Assembly: GCA_036172665.1 (NCBI GenBank)
Contig: CM069872.1
Coordinates: 20,439,001 to 20,503,000, forward strand
DNA length: 64,000 nt
Source of the DNA: Prosopocoilus inquinatus
Taxonomy: Eukaryota; Arthropoda; Insecta; Coleoptera; Lucanidae
Reading direction: 5' to 3'
Positions 1 through 12,500 of the stretch are shown here, in pieces. Every line of letters begins with the position of its first letter. Position 1 is the first letter of the stretch. The notes beneath the pieces are model-generated. The model made no database searches. It had not been told where the DNA came from and saw only the letters and a list, made by a program, of their open reading frames with translations. The position numbers were made by a program, and so were the translations under genes.

Positions 1-375
1 CGCATAATTAAATTTATTTGCAGGCTCCAGCAGCCGTAAAACACGTTCCGCTCGCTCGCTCCACTCCGACACGCAAAAAATAGCTCGAAGATAACAGACT
101 GAAGCCTGGTGTTATACAGGCTGTCCCAAGGCAAGAAAATAATTTAGACCCGTAACAAAACTTAAACGTTAATTTTATTCTCGGATTAGTTGCATTTTTG
201 ACGCGGAAAATTCTAGGCATTGCAAGTCTCTTATTACTGTGTGAGAATAAAATCCCCCGGTAATTCGAGTGCAAATGTAATAATTCCTGAAGTGAACAAA
301 ACTTTTTAATCCGATGGTACATAGACATCGTTCAATTCGCTTTTATTTTTAAACTGTACTCCTCCTGTGCGTTAG

Positions 376-513
376 GCTTAACGACGAAGGAAACGGCTTT
401 AGGTTTGCACTCCCCCAGGATAAGCAACTACATGGAAAACTCGGTACTTTCACCTCAAGTTGCCATAGTCGGGCCGGGCGTCGAAAGTCTTTTAACATCA
501 CCCAGCCCTCCCA
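376..513 (+). CDS. tweek: tweek exon 1 of window
   Basis: Bounded by acceptor gcgttag and donor gtaagt. It enters with one carried base and leaves with one. It encodes a Ser/Pro-rich linker containing LGLHSPRISNYM and ending LLTSPSPP, which resembles the low-complexity linker of KIAA1109. The upstream 375 bp show no coding sense with a usable donor, so an intron is assumed there. Confidence 0.8.
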
Positions 514-3500
514 GTAAGTCATAAGATCATAAAGTGTATGTTGTGTTAGCATTTCTGACATCTTGCAGTTTCGCAGAAGAAAAGAAAAAGAAGTTTACAA
601 CACAGCCAAGTTCCTTCGAGCAGTAGGGCGAGCATCGTGTTACCGTTGCTGAACAGCACGAATCCTTTTGCGCAGAAAAAAATCCACGACGATAACATCG
701 GCAAGTACTGTCGGTTGGTAAAATATGTGTTGCTGATTGGCCAATCAATTGTTTAAAGGTTATGGTACTCTCCGTGAAGACCGTGTTGCTGTAAATTTGG
801 GGTCGGACCCGAGCATTTGCAGTCACTCAAGTCCAGATTTACCGTCGAGTCCTTCCCACAGGACCGTAGGTCGGATGCACTCATCAGAGGACCTTTATAG
901 TTGGATGGCGAAGCAAGATACCATCGGAACTTTAGAAGGCAGGCATTCATATCACGACTCTTTTAGGACTCCTCATCTGTCATTTCTGTTTTTGCTTTTT
1001 TCTTAGGCTGCATGGAGTCGAAGATAGATACTTTGCAGACCGAATCATCCGGTGAAGGGCCGTACGTGAGAGAAAACCAAGCAATTTCGATGCCCCTGTA
1101 TCACTTGAATGACTCGTGGAGACTCCTCGATGCAAACTTAATTTTTCAACCTCTGCTCTCTAGCTTGGGGGTCATGCCTCAGCAATTGAAGTTGACTGCA
1201 ATGGCCGAAAGTAATGATCTTTATTAATTTGTTTTTCATTTGCCGTTTTGAATTTCGCTCTTTTGTTTAGACTCTGGGAACGATGTGACTTCATTAGACG
1301 CCCTTGGCTCGAACTTATCCCTCATTGGGAACATGGAGACGATGAAAATTGATATAGTTGTATCCGAACACGGGAAGGTGGACAAGAAACGGGCGAAGAG
1401 CAAGAGCAAAGCGAGACTGTTTCTTGATATTAACGCAGGTGAGCTACCGCATGAATTTAAAACAAACAAAAAATTATTCTTGATAAAAAAAAATTTGTTT
1501 TGTTTGCAGACGAATGCCCTGCTTTCGTTTGCGAAAAAATCTCCATCGAATTAGAGTTGGATAGAATGACGGACATGGCCGTGAATGACATGATAAAAAC
1601 CAAGAACGTTCTTTACATATCTAGAGGACAACTTAAGAATCACACCAGCACCGTGTTACATTTCAATGTCGGTGAGTTTCCAAGTATTAACGTGTTTTTA
1701 ATCCGAGTTCAAAACTGAATACATCACACAGGTGTCCGCTATATATCTCAAAGAGTTAACATGCCTTTGCTCCGGCTCTTACATCAGATAAGCAACATGT
1801 ATCAAAATGTGAAAGACACGCAGAACGAATTGCGCGAACAACAGCCGGTTGAAATTCGACGACCGAAAACAAGCGACAGTGATCACGTGGATGTTAAACA
1901 TCATTCAACATCGAGTGAGTTTCTCTCGCGGTTATCTGAAGGAGCAAATAGGAAGTAAAGATTTGTTTTTTTTTTTTTTTTAGCGTCTGATTTGCAAGAT
2001 GTTAACGCAACGGGCGATGGCAAGCAGCTCACGCTGAAAATATCCGATCCAAGTTCCATTCTGTCACAGCCGAAACCTATAATCTCTCCATCTCCAAGTG
2101 TGAGGTCTCGGCCCCAAAGCTTTGCACAGAAACTTCGTTCTACGGGGAAAAGTGTTAAAGGTATGTTGTTTAAATTATAAATTGAACGGTACATTCTCGG
2201 TATATTTTTCAATTCATTGGGTGCGTTTAGCGAATGAAACATGTTTAGTTGCTAAGGTCGCTGTATTCGCTGAACACCGTGCGCTGTAAGGTAAGCATAG
2301 CCAGTAGCGGCTCAAACTTGGAAGCGTAAAATTTGTGTGCTGATCGCGCAGCGATTAAAGTCGTTGAGAATTTCGAACCTAAAAAGTGTCAGTACAAAGT
2401 TTTTATAATCTCAAACCGGACAGAAAAATGAAGGGAAAACACTCAACGTTTCTTCTCTATATTTCATATCTAAATTTATTTTATAAAAAAATCTGTTGAA
2501 CTCGTAGAAAAATTAAAACAAATAACTGTACAAAATAATTGCATTATAATTTCTTTAGATATTATTTCTTTATTTATTAACATTCCTAAAGATTTAGCTT
2601 CAAAAAGTATTAATGATAGGTGGTTAGAGATTAAAGATTTTACTGATATTTCCAAAGGTAGGTTTTTAAAAATATTTGATTTATAGTTTGAAACATCTTA
2701 TTTTGCTTTCAATGATAAATTTTATAAACAGATTTTTGGTACAGCAATGGGTTCTCCTTTATCTCCGGCTTTAGCTGAAATTGTTATGTAAGAACTAGAA
2801 AAATCTGTTATTAATTCTTTATCATACGATTTAACGTTATATTTTCTTTATGTAGACGACATTTTACTGATTTTGCGTTCTGATAAGGTAGATTTTGTTT
2901 TAAATAAATTTAATTGTTTTCATAATATATTACAATTTACAATAGAAAAGAAAATAATAATTCATTGAGTTTTCTTGATGTAAATATTATCAGACAGAAT
3001 GATAAATTAATTACTAATTGGTTTAATAAACCTACCTGGTCAGGTAGATACATAAATTTTCACTCGTACACACCCAAAAATTATAAAATTGCAACTATTA
3101 TTTCGATCGAGCTATTTTACTTTCTGATAAACTTTTCATTTATGATAATTTAAATTTAATAAAGAAAACTCTTATTCAAAATTCTTATCCAATAAATCTT
3201 ATTGAATTAGTAATTAAAAATCGTATTAAATACTTACAAAATTCAAATGTCTCTAATAACATTAGACAAACTTCGACCCATAAATACCTATCTTTGCCTT
3301 TTATTGAACCATTACACAATACATTTAAATGCATTTTCAAAAAACATAATTTAATTTTAGCCAGTAAATCTGTGAATAATTTAAATTTAATTTTTTCGAA
3401 TTTAAAAACCAAAATACCGAAATTAAAACAACCTAACGTGGTTCATAAAATCAAATATTCAAATTGTAATTCTGTTTATATAGGTGAAACGAGCCAAAAT

Positions 3501-6500
3501 TAAAAAAAAAAAAAACGTTTAGACCAGGCCTGGGCATAAAATACGAGAAGAGCCACGTTGTAGTATCTCCCACTATTCGATAGTTGTCAATGAAACGTCA
3601 GTGAGAATGAGCCAGCCTGCCAGCCGATCGTGTATCAACAGAAGTTATAAAACGTGTGGCTCTCGTCAAATACAAACATGAACCAAAATTATGAATTTAA
3701 GTATCTGTGTTTTATAAACAGTACAGGTAATGCAGAATGTATTATTTGCGGTAAACTGTTGAGCGTAAAACGATATAATATTGCTCGTCACTACAACATT
3801 TTCCATAAAGAATGTTATCTACATAAGTTTTGTATTTCGTTGGTTGTTGAAATTGAAGCGACTGAGCGTCAAGCGGGAACCGGCACTGCCTGTGCGATGG
3901 TAGAAGGAGAATATACCCCGACATATTCCCCTCGCATGATTAGGCCTAGTCTATTATATGACAAAGCCCAGTACTGCAACTGTGACCGCGTCTAAAACCT
4001 GATTGCTCTGCTGGTAGGATGTTGTTATTTAACACAGTCACTCATTTGCTTCTCAATTAACATCGATATCAGATGTTGGAATGGATTCAATTCCTGCTGC
4101 TATTTGATTCCTCTCTTCTGCTTTTGGCTATTGAATATACCGTTCTTGAAGTTGAATTAATGCTCTCAGAATGTTTTTGAAAATATAATGACCTGTACCT
4201 CTTCAAAATCCAAAACCTATCACTAACAAATAAGTAACTTTCTTGTTTAGCAAGTAACCACATGAAAAAACACATTTTTTTCTCTAAACTGATATACAAA
4301 TGGCGTTGATTAAGTAGTGGCGCTGCAATTTCACATAAAGAGTTTATCCCCATTCTACTCATACGAAAGTGATTTTTAAAATCATCAACTGTATATTGTG
4401 GCACAATATTTTCTAGAGATGGGCATCACGGAATGCACCCATAATGCACCCGGTGCATTGGATGAATTGCCTACATTTACTTAAGACGTAAAAAATGCTT
4501 CAAAATGACACCAAATATAATATATTTTGTACGGACTATCGCTCGACAATTGTTTTGTAACGGTCATTTCAAAGACTTACTCATTTTGTTTAGATTTTAA
4601 GCTACAAAGCTTCCGGTTAAACTTAAAAGTTTACTGAACAGATAAAATAGCGACATATTACTATTGCAGTAGGATAGACAAATTGAAGCGGGATTTGCTC
4701 CTAATAAGTCCCCCATGCAAGGCGGCCATGCTTGCTGTCAAAGCATAAAGAAAGTTTTTAGAAAAATTTTGTGCAAATCGTTTTTGGTTGCAGCGAGGAC
4801 TTCGAGCAGCCTCTGGACAGCTGTTTCAGCCCTGCTTGGGGCTTCTTCAGCAGAGACGTAGCTCGATATTCCCACTGCAGACCAAAAACGACTTGTCCAA
4901 TTTATTCGCATTTGCGATGTAAGAGTGATGAACAGATAAAATAGCGACATCTTACTATCGCTTTTTGACAATTTGTCTATCCTACTACAATGTATGGTCA
5001 AAAAGCGATAGTAAGTTGTCGCTATTTTATCTGGTTCATCACTCTTACATCGCAATTGCGAATAAATTGGACAAGTCGTTTTTGTTTGCAGTGGGAATGT
5101 CGAGCTACGTCTCTGCTGAAGAAGCCCCAAGCGGGGCTGAAACAGCTGTCCAGACGCTGCTCGAGGTCCTCGCTGCAACCAAAAACGATTTGCACAAAAT
5201 TTTTCTAAAAGTTTACTATTCAGTTATTCACCATACACTATGAAACATTAAACCTGTAAATCACCTGCAAACAATTAAATAACATCAAGAAAAGATTATT
5301 TCTCGTTCGATTTGCGCGGGAAATTTAAATTTTTGAATGCACCCGGTACATTCATCTATGCACCCTGCTGAATGCACCCATGCGGGTGCTTTTAATGCAC
5401 CGCGTTCATTCCCTAGCCCATCTCTAATCTCTAATAAGCTCTGAGAACTAGAGATGGGATTCCACCCGGTGCAATTGTTTGCACCGGTGGAATCACGGAA
5501 TGCACTCACAATGGGCCCGGTGCATTGGATGCATTGCCCGGTTCCTACATTTACATATGACATAAAAAAATGCTTCAAAATGACACCAAAAATAATATAT
5601 TTTGTATGGACTAGTATTGTAAAATAACCAGCTATTTATATAAACAGCAAAAATAGCCGGATATTTTGCATTTGAAAATATCCTGCTAAATTTGCGGCAT
5701 ATTTGAATTTGATAACCTTTAATTCAAAACAGAAAACTCAATTGTAAGTAAAATAATTAAATGTGTAAAGATTACTCACTTTGTATTAAAGTAGGTACTA
5801 CTTACACCTAAATTCCAATTAGGTAGTAATAACAATGACAAATAAATTAAAACAGGATAACACAAAATACTGCTCCCGGTCGTACCGGCCACAAAAGTAA
5901 CCTTAAAAATGAATTATTCGGCGGCAAATTTGAAATAATTAGCTGCTCGGCTATTCATATTTATAGCCGTGGATATATATCCGGATAAATATCCAGATAT
6001 TTATAATGGCTATTTTCTACTCACAACACTAGTATGGACTATCGCTAAACAATTATTTTGTAACGTTAATTTCAAAAACTTACTCATTTTGTTCAGATTT
6101 TAAGCTACAAAGCTTCCGGTTAAACTTAAAAGTTTATTATTCAGATTTTCACCATACACTATGAAACATTAAACCCTGTAAACCACCTGCAAATAATTAA
6201 ATAACATCAAGAAAAGATTATCTCTTTCGATTTGCGCGGGAAATTTAAATTTTTGAATGCACCCGGTACATTCATGTATGCACCCTGGTGAATGCACCCA
6301 TGTGGGTGCTTTCAATGCACCGGGTTCATTCCCTGGCCCATCTCTAATATTTTCCAAATAATTTTTTTAATATACTGGACCATTTCTAACTGGAATTATA
6401 TCGTGATCGCCAATTAACTCCACACCAACTTCATTTGCAACAACATCTAAGACATTGTTCCAGTCGAAATCATCTTCTAATAACTCTTCAATTAGAAGGA

Positions 6501-9500
6501 AATTATCCATGTTTTAGAGTACGGTTTGCGGTCGTTTCTAAACATAACCTATTTACATGTTTACTCTGATTAATGCAAATGACTGCTCTTTCCGTTTAGC
6601 GAATGACGTTGCGCTAATCTATCAGCGTTGTCATCACTGCTTAGCGCTAACTGCAAGCTGTTGTGTTCGCGAAATGTGACGGAAATGTCATAGAATTCTT
6701 CTGTTTTTTTTATGAACCTTATCGTAGCCAGGAGTAGATTGACATTTTTTTTAACGCTATTATTGTTTTAGGGTATGTTAATTTAAGTGAAGGAGGTGGC
6801 ACACCGCTCACAATGAGCAGTCCATCCGGATCCGCACTTGAACATGGCACAGTTACATCCGATAAAAGCATAGGCCGGTGTTGGAAGACCATCTACCATT
6901 TACTAGAACTATACGCAAACATGCCAGACACAAAAACCATCAAACATAGGTGAGGTATTCACCTAATAACTGCGATAATTAATTAGACGTTTGTTTGTTT
7001 TAGATTTTCTGTTGGAGCTGTTGATATTTCCGAGCATTACAAAGGCAACAGAAAGTACGATATACTAACCGAGGTACGCTCCTCTGAGAACATCGAAAAA
7101 GTTGAGAATTCAACTCCGTTGCCTCGTCGTGATTACAGTGAGTGCTTTGCGCGTGCTGTTTTTTTTTCCTTTGCCTCAAAAAATTAATTTCAGGCACTCA
7201 CTCTAAAGACCAAATAAAACTTGTGGTGTTCGGCGTTGCACGCATTCACAGAACAAGACTATTGGCAACCCTGTCGGGGCTGAAGTTAGAAGCGGAGATC
7301 ACCAGTTTGCATTCGAGTTTGACCTGCCGCAAGAAATCCTCTCCCATGTCCCTAGAGTGCTCGCTCACGGGACAAGTGGGCCGAACGATGATCGTTCTCC
7401 TAGAGGGCGTTGCACCCAACCAACAGTAAACTATTAGTACCCCCAGAAATTCTGGTGTTTGTGAGCATTTTCTTTTTAGGACAATCGTAAAAATAACCGT
7501 TGGTAAATCACAGGCTTTATACTCGAGCGTGAGTAAAAAATCAAAGGATAAGAACTCAGGGTTGTTGACTGTTGGCGCGGTGAACATTGATATTCCTCAG
7601 CATCCGGTTGCGTTGCACGGCATGGTAACTAGAGGGAGCAAACAACTGAGCTCAACGTTGCAGGTAAATAAAAAATTACAGGTTTTTTCTTTTTTCCTTT
7701 TGAGTTGGGCTGCGCTTCTGTGGTTCATCATTTAACTTCATGCTTTCTAAACTCAACATTTTTTTTTTGCTGCGAGTTTTTACAAATTTAAGTTCAAATT
7801 AGACTCTGTGAAATACTTGAATAATTTGTGGTTAAATAAAAATAATAAATAAAATATATGTACTGGGTATCTCAAGATGGGCGGCGACCGCCGGTATGTA
7901 TCCAGTGTAGGGCATTAATTAATTAAAATTTCAGTTAATTTTCAATTGATTAAGAAATTAGTTGATTAATGTTTAATTTAAATTAAATGTGATTGCAGTT
8001 AATATTAACTGTAATTTACAATTGAATTTAATTGCAATTAATTGATTTTATTGTAGGCCACAATTAAATTTAATTGCAACTGAAATTTTAATCGCAATTG
8101 AATTTTTAGTTGCAATTAAATTTTTAATTACAATTAAATTTAATAGATTGATAATTAATAGATTTAATTGTAGGTCACAATTAAATTTTATTGCAATTAA
8201 TTGGTTTAATTCAATTAAATTTAATGCAATTAAATTTTTAATCGCAATTAAATTTTTAGTTGCAATTAAATTAATTAAATTTTTAATTATAGTTAAATTT
8301 AATAGATTGAGATAATTAATTGGTTTAATTGCAGGCCACAATTAAATTTAATTGCATTTAATTGGTTTAATTGCAGGTTATAATTAAATTTAATTGCAAT
8401 GAAATTTTTAATCGCAATTAAATTTTCGGTATAGATATTTGTATCTTTACATCCACCCAGCCCTAATTATTATCTCAATCTATTAAATTTAATCGTATTT
8501 AAAAATTTAATTGCAATTAAAAGTTTAATTTAATGCAATTAAATCAAAAATTAAAAATTTAATTGCAATTAAAATTTAATTTAGTCACGTTACGACATAA
8601 TTAAGTGCATTATTATGAACGCATATAAACCATTGTATTTTCATAGACTGCTAAGAATTTATCAATAAAAATAAAAATTATTTTGAACACGTCAATTGTA
8701 AAAAATTCTTTTTCTCAATAATTTAATGAAAAAATAATATAATATACAGTCCATTCAATCGCCATCACATTGCAATTAAATTTTTAATCGCAATTAAATT
8801 TCGAAAAACAAGTTGAACATCCGGATACGCTGAATAATTAAAATTTTGTCAATGAATGAAGTATTTATAAAGTAAATCGTAATTTTTGTTTTAAACATGT
8901 GCCCGATACGAAACATCGATTCGATATTTAAATACGTATCGGTAACCGATACTCAAATACAGAAATCGTATCGAAAATCGATACACAATTTCCCGTATCA
9001 CTCACTTCTACTAATTACAGATAATAATTTACGTAATGGACGGGTCATTCTAGGATTGTCCTGTCCGTTACGCAAATTAGTGTCCTTCTTTCTTAATTAA
9101 AGACAATAATTTGCGTAAAGGACAGGACAATCCTGGAATGTCCCGTCCATTACATCGACGCTCACTTGTAATAATAATTAAAGACAATAATTTACGTAAC
9201 GGACGGGACATTCCAGGATTGACCTGTCCGTTTCGCGAATTATTGCTTTTTATCAAGGCAGAAAAATTAAAGACAATAATTTGCATTACGAACAGGACAG
9301 TCCTGGAATGTCTCGTCCGTTACATCGACATCCGGTACATCGACATCCGTTACATCCCGTATCGCCCACCTTTAATAATAAATTGAAGTTGGTTATTGTC
9401 CGATGAAAATTGTTTAAAAAACTTTGTCTTCTAATAATAAAGACAATAATTTACGTAACGGACGAGACATTCCAGGATTGTCCCGTCCGTTACGCAAATT

Positions 9501-12500
9501 ATTGTCTTTCATTAAGAAAGAATCATCAAAGACAATAATGTTCGTAACGGGCCGGACAATCCCGGAATGTCCCGTTCGTTACGTAAATTATTTTCTGTAA
9601 TTATCATTAGAGGTGGGTGATACGGGGAATTGTGTGTCGATTTTCGATAAGTATCGAGTATCGGTTAACATATACGTATTGAAATATCGTTTTGATACGT
9701 TTCGAAATATTTGGACACGGGTTTAAATTAAGAATTTTGATTTTTTTTTAAAGTGTACTTTAAATTTGTTCACGGGTAAAATTATCTTCAGTTTACTTAG
9801 TATTTTCAAATTTGATGAAAATGTTTGAATGTTCGTTTGCGTAGAATGACTGTTAATTAATAGTTAATTGCGAGTTTGTACAATTATAATTAATTGTTAA
9901 TTGCGAGTCTCTACGATTACAATTAATTAATTGTTAATTGCCAGTTTCTACGATTACAATTAACTAATTGTCAATTGTTGAATGCCAATGTAATTTAATT
10001 GTGCCGAACAGTGTATGTAGCTAACCGTGATACCTACACTTTCTGAAGAAAAAAATTATAGTCAAAGTGACCAAGAGAAATTCAAAGAAAATACTTTTAA
10101 GTATCTGAGTTGGCCGCAAGGGGACGCAATCAATGAGCTCAACAATAAAAATTAATAGAAAAATTTTGTGCAAATCGTTTTTGATTGCAGTGAAAACCTC
10201 GAACAGCCTCTGTACAGCTGTTTCAGCCCTGCTTGGGGCTTCTTCAGCAGAGACGTAGCTCGACATTCCCACTGCAAACAAAAACGACTTGTCCAATTTA
10301 TTCGCAATTGCGATGTAAGAGTGATGAACAGATGTCGCTATTTTATCTGTTAATAAAAATTAATTTTACTAACAAAAGTTGTTACGTTTTTGTTATTTTA
10401 TTGTGTCCTGGTTTTTCCAGGCGTTTCTTTTGTTAGTTTATGCACGCACCTGCTGCTGCTCCGAAGACGCCGCTGATGAAACAGGAGTACCGATAAGATT
10501 TTTTTTTAAGGCTGTATGCTCGCTTACAGCTGAACTCGATTTCAAATGGGCGTATCACTATTTTTCGCATATATTTAGAAGAAACATACGTTCAACATGT
10601 GTTCCTGCATTTTTACACACAAACGAAAAGAACAGAGAACAGAATTACCACCTAAACATTTTCCTTGTAATTTATGACTCTGCTGTCACTGATCTTTATT
10701 TTTGATTGGTTTACGTGTCAGTTTGACACACCCACAAGAGAATATTCCGATAAGGCCTCATTCACATGGCTACCGCCCGCGGCCTCCTGCAAATTCTAAG
10801 GTCGAGCGCACACTCAGATGAGTAAATTTTTTTATGTAAAAGTGATGTAAATAAAAACGGCGACCTGATCTAACACAGAAACTATGTAAAACTCGGAAAA
10901 TAAAACTACGTCTGTCGGAAAGTGAAAGTTTATCAGAATTGAAACGACACAAAAAAAAACGCATAGCATGTTCCTCTGTAAATCAATAACGTCATTTTGT
11001 TGTTTCATTACCGTTATTATTACCCCTATAAAATTGTTTTTTTTTTTTTAATTTTACGTGGATTGCTTTTTTATCTAGACTACACTAGACTAGATCCTGC
11101 ACTAAAATTAGGCACAATGAAGTATTGCGGTTTAAAGTGGACGTAAAGAAAAAATATACATTATACAGAATAATTGTGCTTATGATTATTGGAATAGGAA
11201 TTAATACTGCTCTAATGTACCGACGCTCATAGAGCAAGTTAATGCGTTAAAAAAGGACATAATTCATTGCCCTAAGCACGTAATCGGCGATCATTCTGAT
11301 TGTGACGTTTATTTTTGCACCGGGTTCAAAGATAATGAAATTAATTCAGTTCCAGACTTAGTAGAATGTGGATGACTTCATGATATTATTGCTTGCTGCA
11401 ATCATTTGACGCATAATGCACAGTTTACTTTTAAATATGAACATTAATGCAGCGGAGACGTACATTCCAATTGTTTCAAAATTTGTTGGTGGAAAAAGAG
11501 TTAACTTCTCTTTGAAAAATAACTACGAAGTGAAATGCCACGCTGCGAGCCTTTCTTAAAATTTCAGTGAGCAATATCACCACCGCATTTATAAGAGAAT
11601 GATCGGGAAAAGTCCAGGCAAATATACCAAAGTATACAGTGTGCCCGGATACGTAGGGATAGCATGGGTAACTTCTGTCTTTGAAGAGATAGAGAGATGA
11701 TTAAAGTAGCAAAAAGATGCAGGTTCGAGAGCTCATTAAGGCTCAGTTTTACAATGACGGTTTAACTTTGAGCCGAAGCTTAAACCCTTCGCAACAATTG
11801 TTGAAATAATCGTTGCTAAGGGTTTAAGCCTCAGCTCAAAGTTGAGCCCCATTTGTAAAACTGGACCTTAGAATCCATTTTCAAACTTACTTGTCATGGC
11901 CAACTTGGTTAAAATTTTACTAAAACCAATATCTCCTCATTTCTTTTATTTGCCGTAACTTTTTTGTTATTTAAGATATTGAGATGCGGTTTGAACTAGT
12001 TTGCATGATAATTTAAGTACTTTTATGGGCACTTAATAAAACTAATCTCATTTTTACAAATTTTCAATAATCTAACCTAACCTTAAAATTTTAAATTGGT
12101 ACTCCCTAATTTTCTTGGCCTTTATAAGAGAAAATTTATTTCTGAATGCAATGATGTAGCACACGATATGGAGACTTCTTCAAAATTTTAAAAAACCGAA
12201 CTTATTCTTTTTACGAACAGAAATCGCTAGTGCCATGATCACAGAAATTTTGCTTTTTGTTTATCAAGTTATTCTGCAGTGGCACTGATCGATTGCAGCC
12301 AATGGTGAGCGAGCCATTAAAATTTTAAACCAATATCACATCAGCTAGGGGTATGATGTGCCAAAAAGATAAGAATTTCATTGGTCTAAAATTTTAATCG
12401 CTTGTACACGATTGTCCACGAACGATCAGTGGCATTGCAGCTTCATCTGTGTAGCCTTTTCTGGATACTGAGCTTCGTATATTTCACGAGTAAGTTCTAC

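Larger units (their letters stand above)
4636..5206. mobile_element. Retrozyme head-to-head dimer (copies a and b)
   Basis: Two monomers of the 312-nt family in opposite orientation inside a hAT element. Flanked by AAAAGTTTACT (4625-4635 and 5207-5217). The sister hAT copy at 6125 shows the empty site. Each arm carries its own complete hammerhead. Confidence 0.85.
4414..6346. mobile_element. Composite of two hAT-type elements sharing one outer TSD
   Basis: Two copies (4414-5425 and about 5452-6346) of a TAGAGATGGG-ended element, separated by 26 bp. The outermost 8-bp flanks are identical (ATATTTTC at 4406-4413 and 6347-6354), but neither inner end has a matching partner. The subterminal region is rich in gcacccggtgcatt repeats. 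The first copy carries the retrozyme dimer, the second a 420-bp hAT MITE. No transposase frame. Confidence 0.85.
3990..6540 (-). pseudogene. Harbinger transposase relic, split by a hAT pair
   Basis: Minus strand. The N-terminus near 6510 reads DNFLLIEELLEDDFDWNNVL. After the insertion at 4414-6346 the frame resumes with PQYTVDDFKNHFRMSRMGIN and ISLEKKMCFFMWLLAKQESY, typical of PIF/Harbinger transposase upstream of its DDE domain. The catalytic part is absent. Confidence 0.75.

Noticed and set aside
24..92. Possible exon after ttatttgcag, reading SSRKTRSARSLHSDTQ
   Set aside because: It reaches a stop near 90 with no usable donor. The only frame-compatible donor gives a 12-nt exon, too weak to claim.
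4965..5243. Repeated open frames reading SSYVSAEEAPSRAETAVQ (also near 10.2, 55.8, 56.2 and 58.9 kb)
   Set aside because: They are translations across the hammerhead ribozyme and its helix I. Conservation is explained by RNA structure; the frames have no other protein features.
8048..8341. Minus-strand ORF of Asn/Ile/Leu repeats
   Set aside because: Translation of a degenerate AT repeat array (aattgcaattaaattt).
9019..9595. Hairpin array considered as a CRISPR array
   Set aside because: Units are palindromes with variable spacing and no unique spacers, in a eukaryotic genome.
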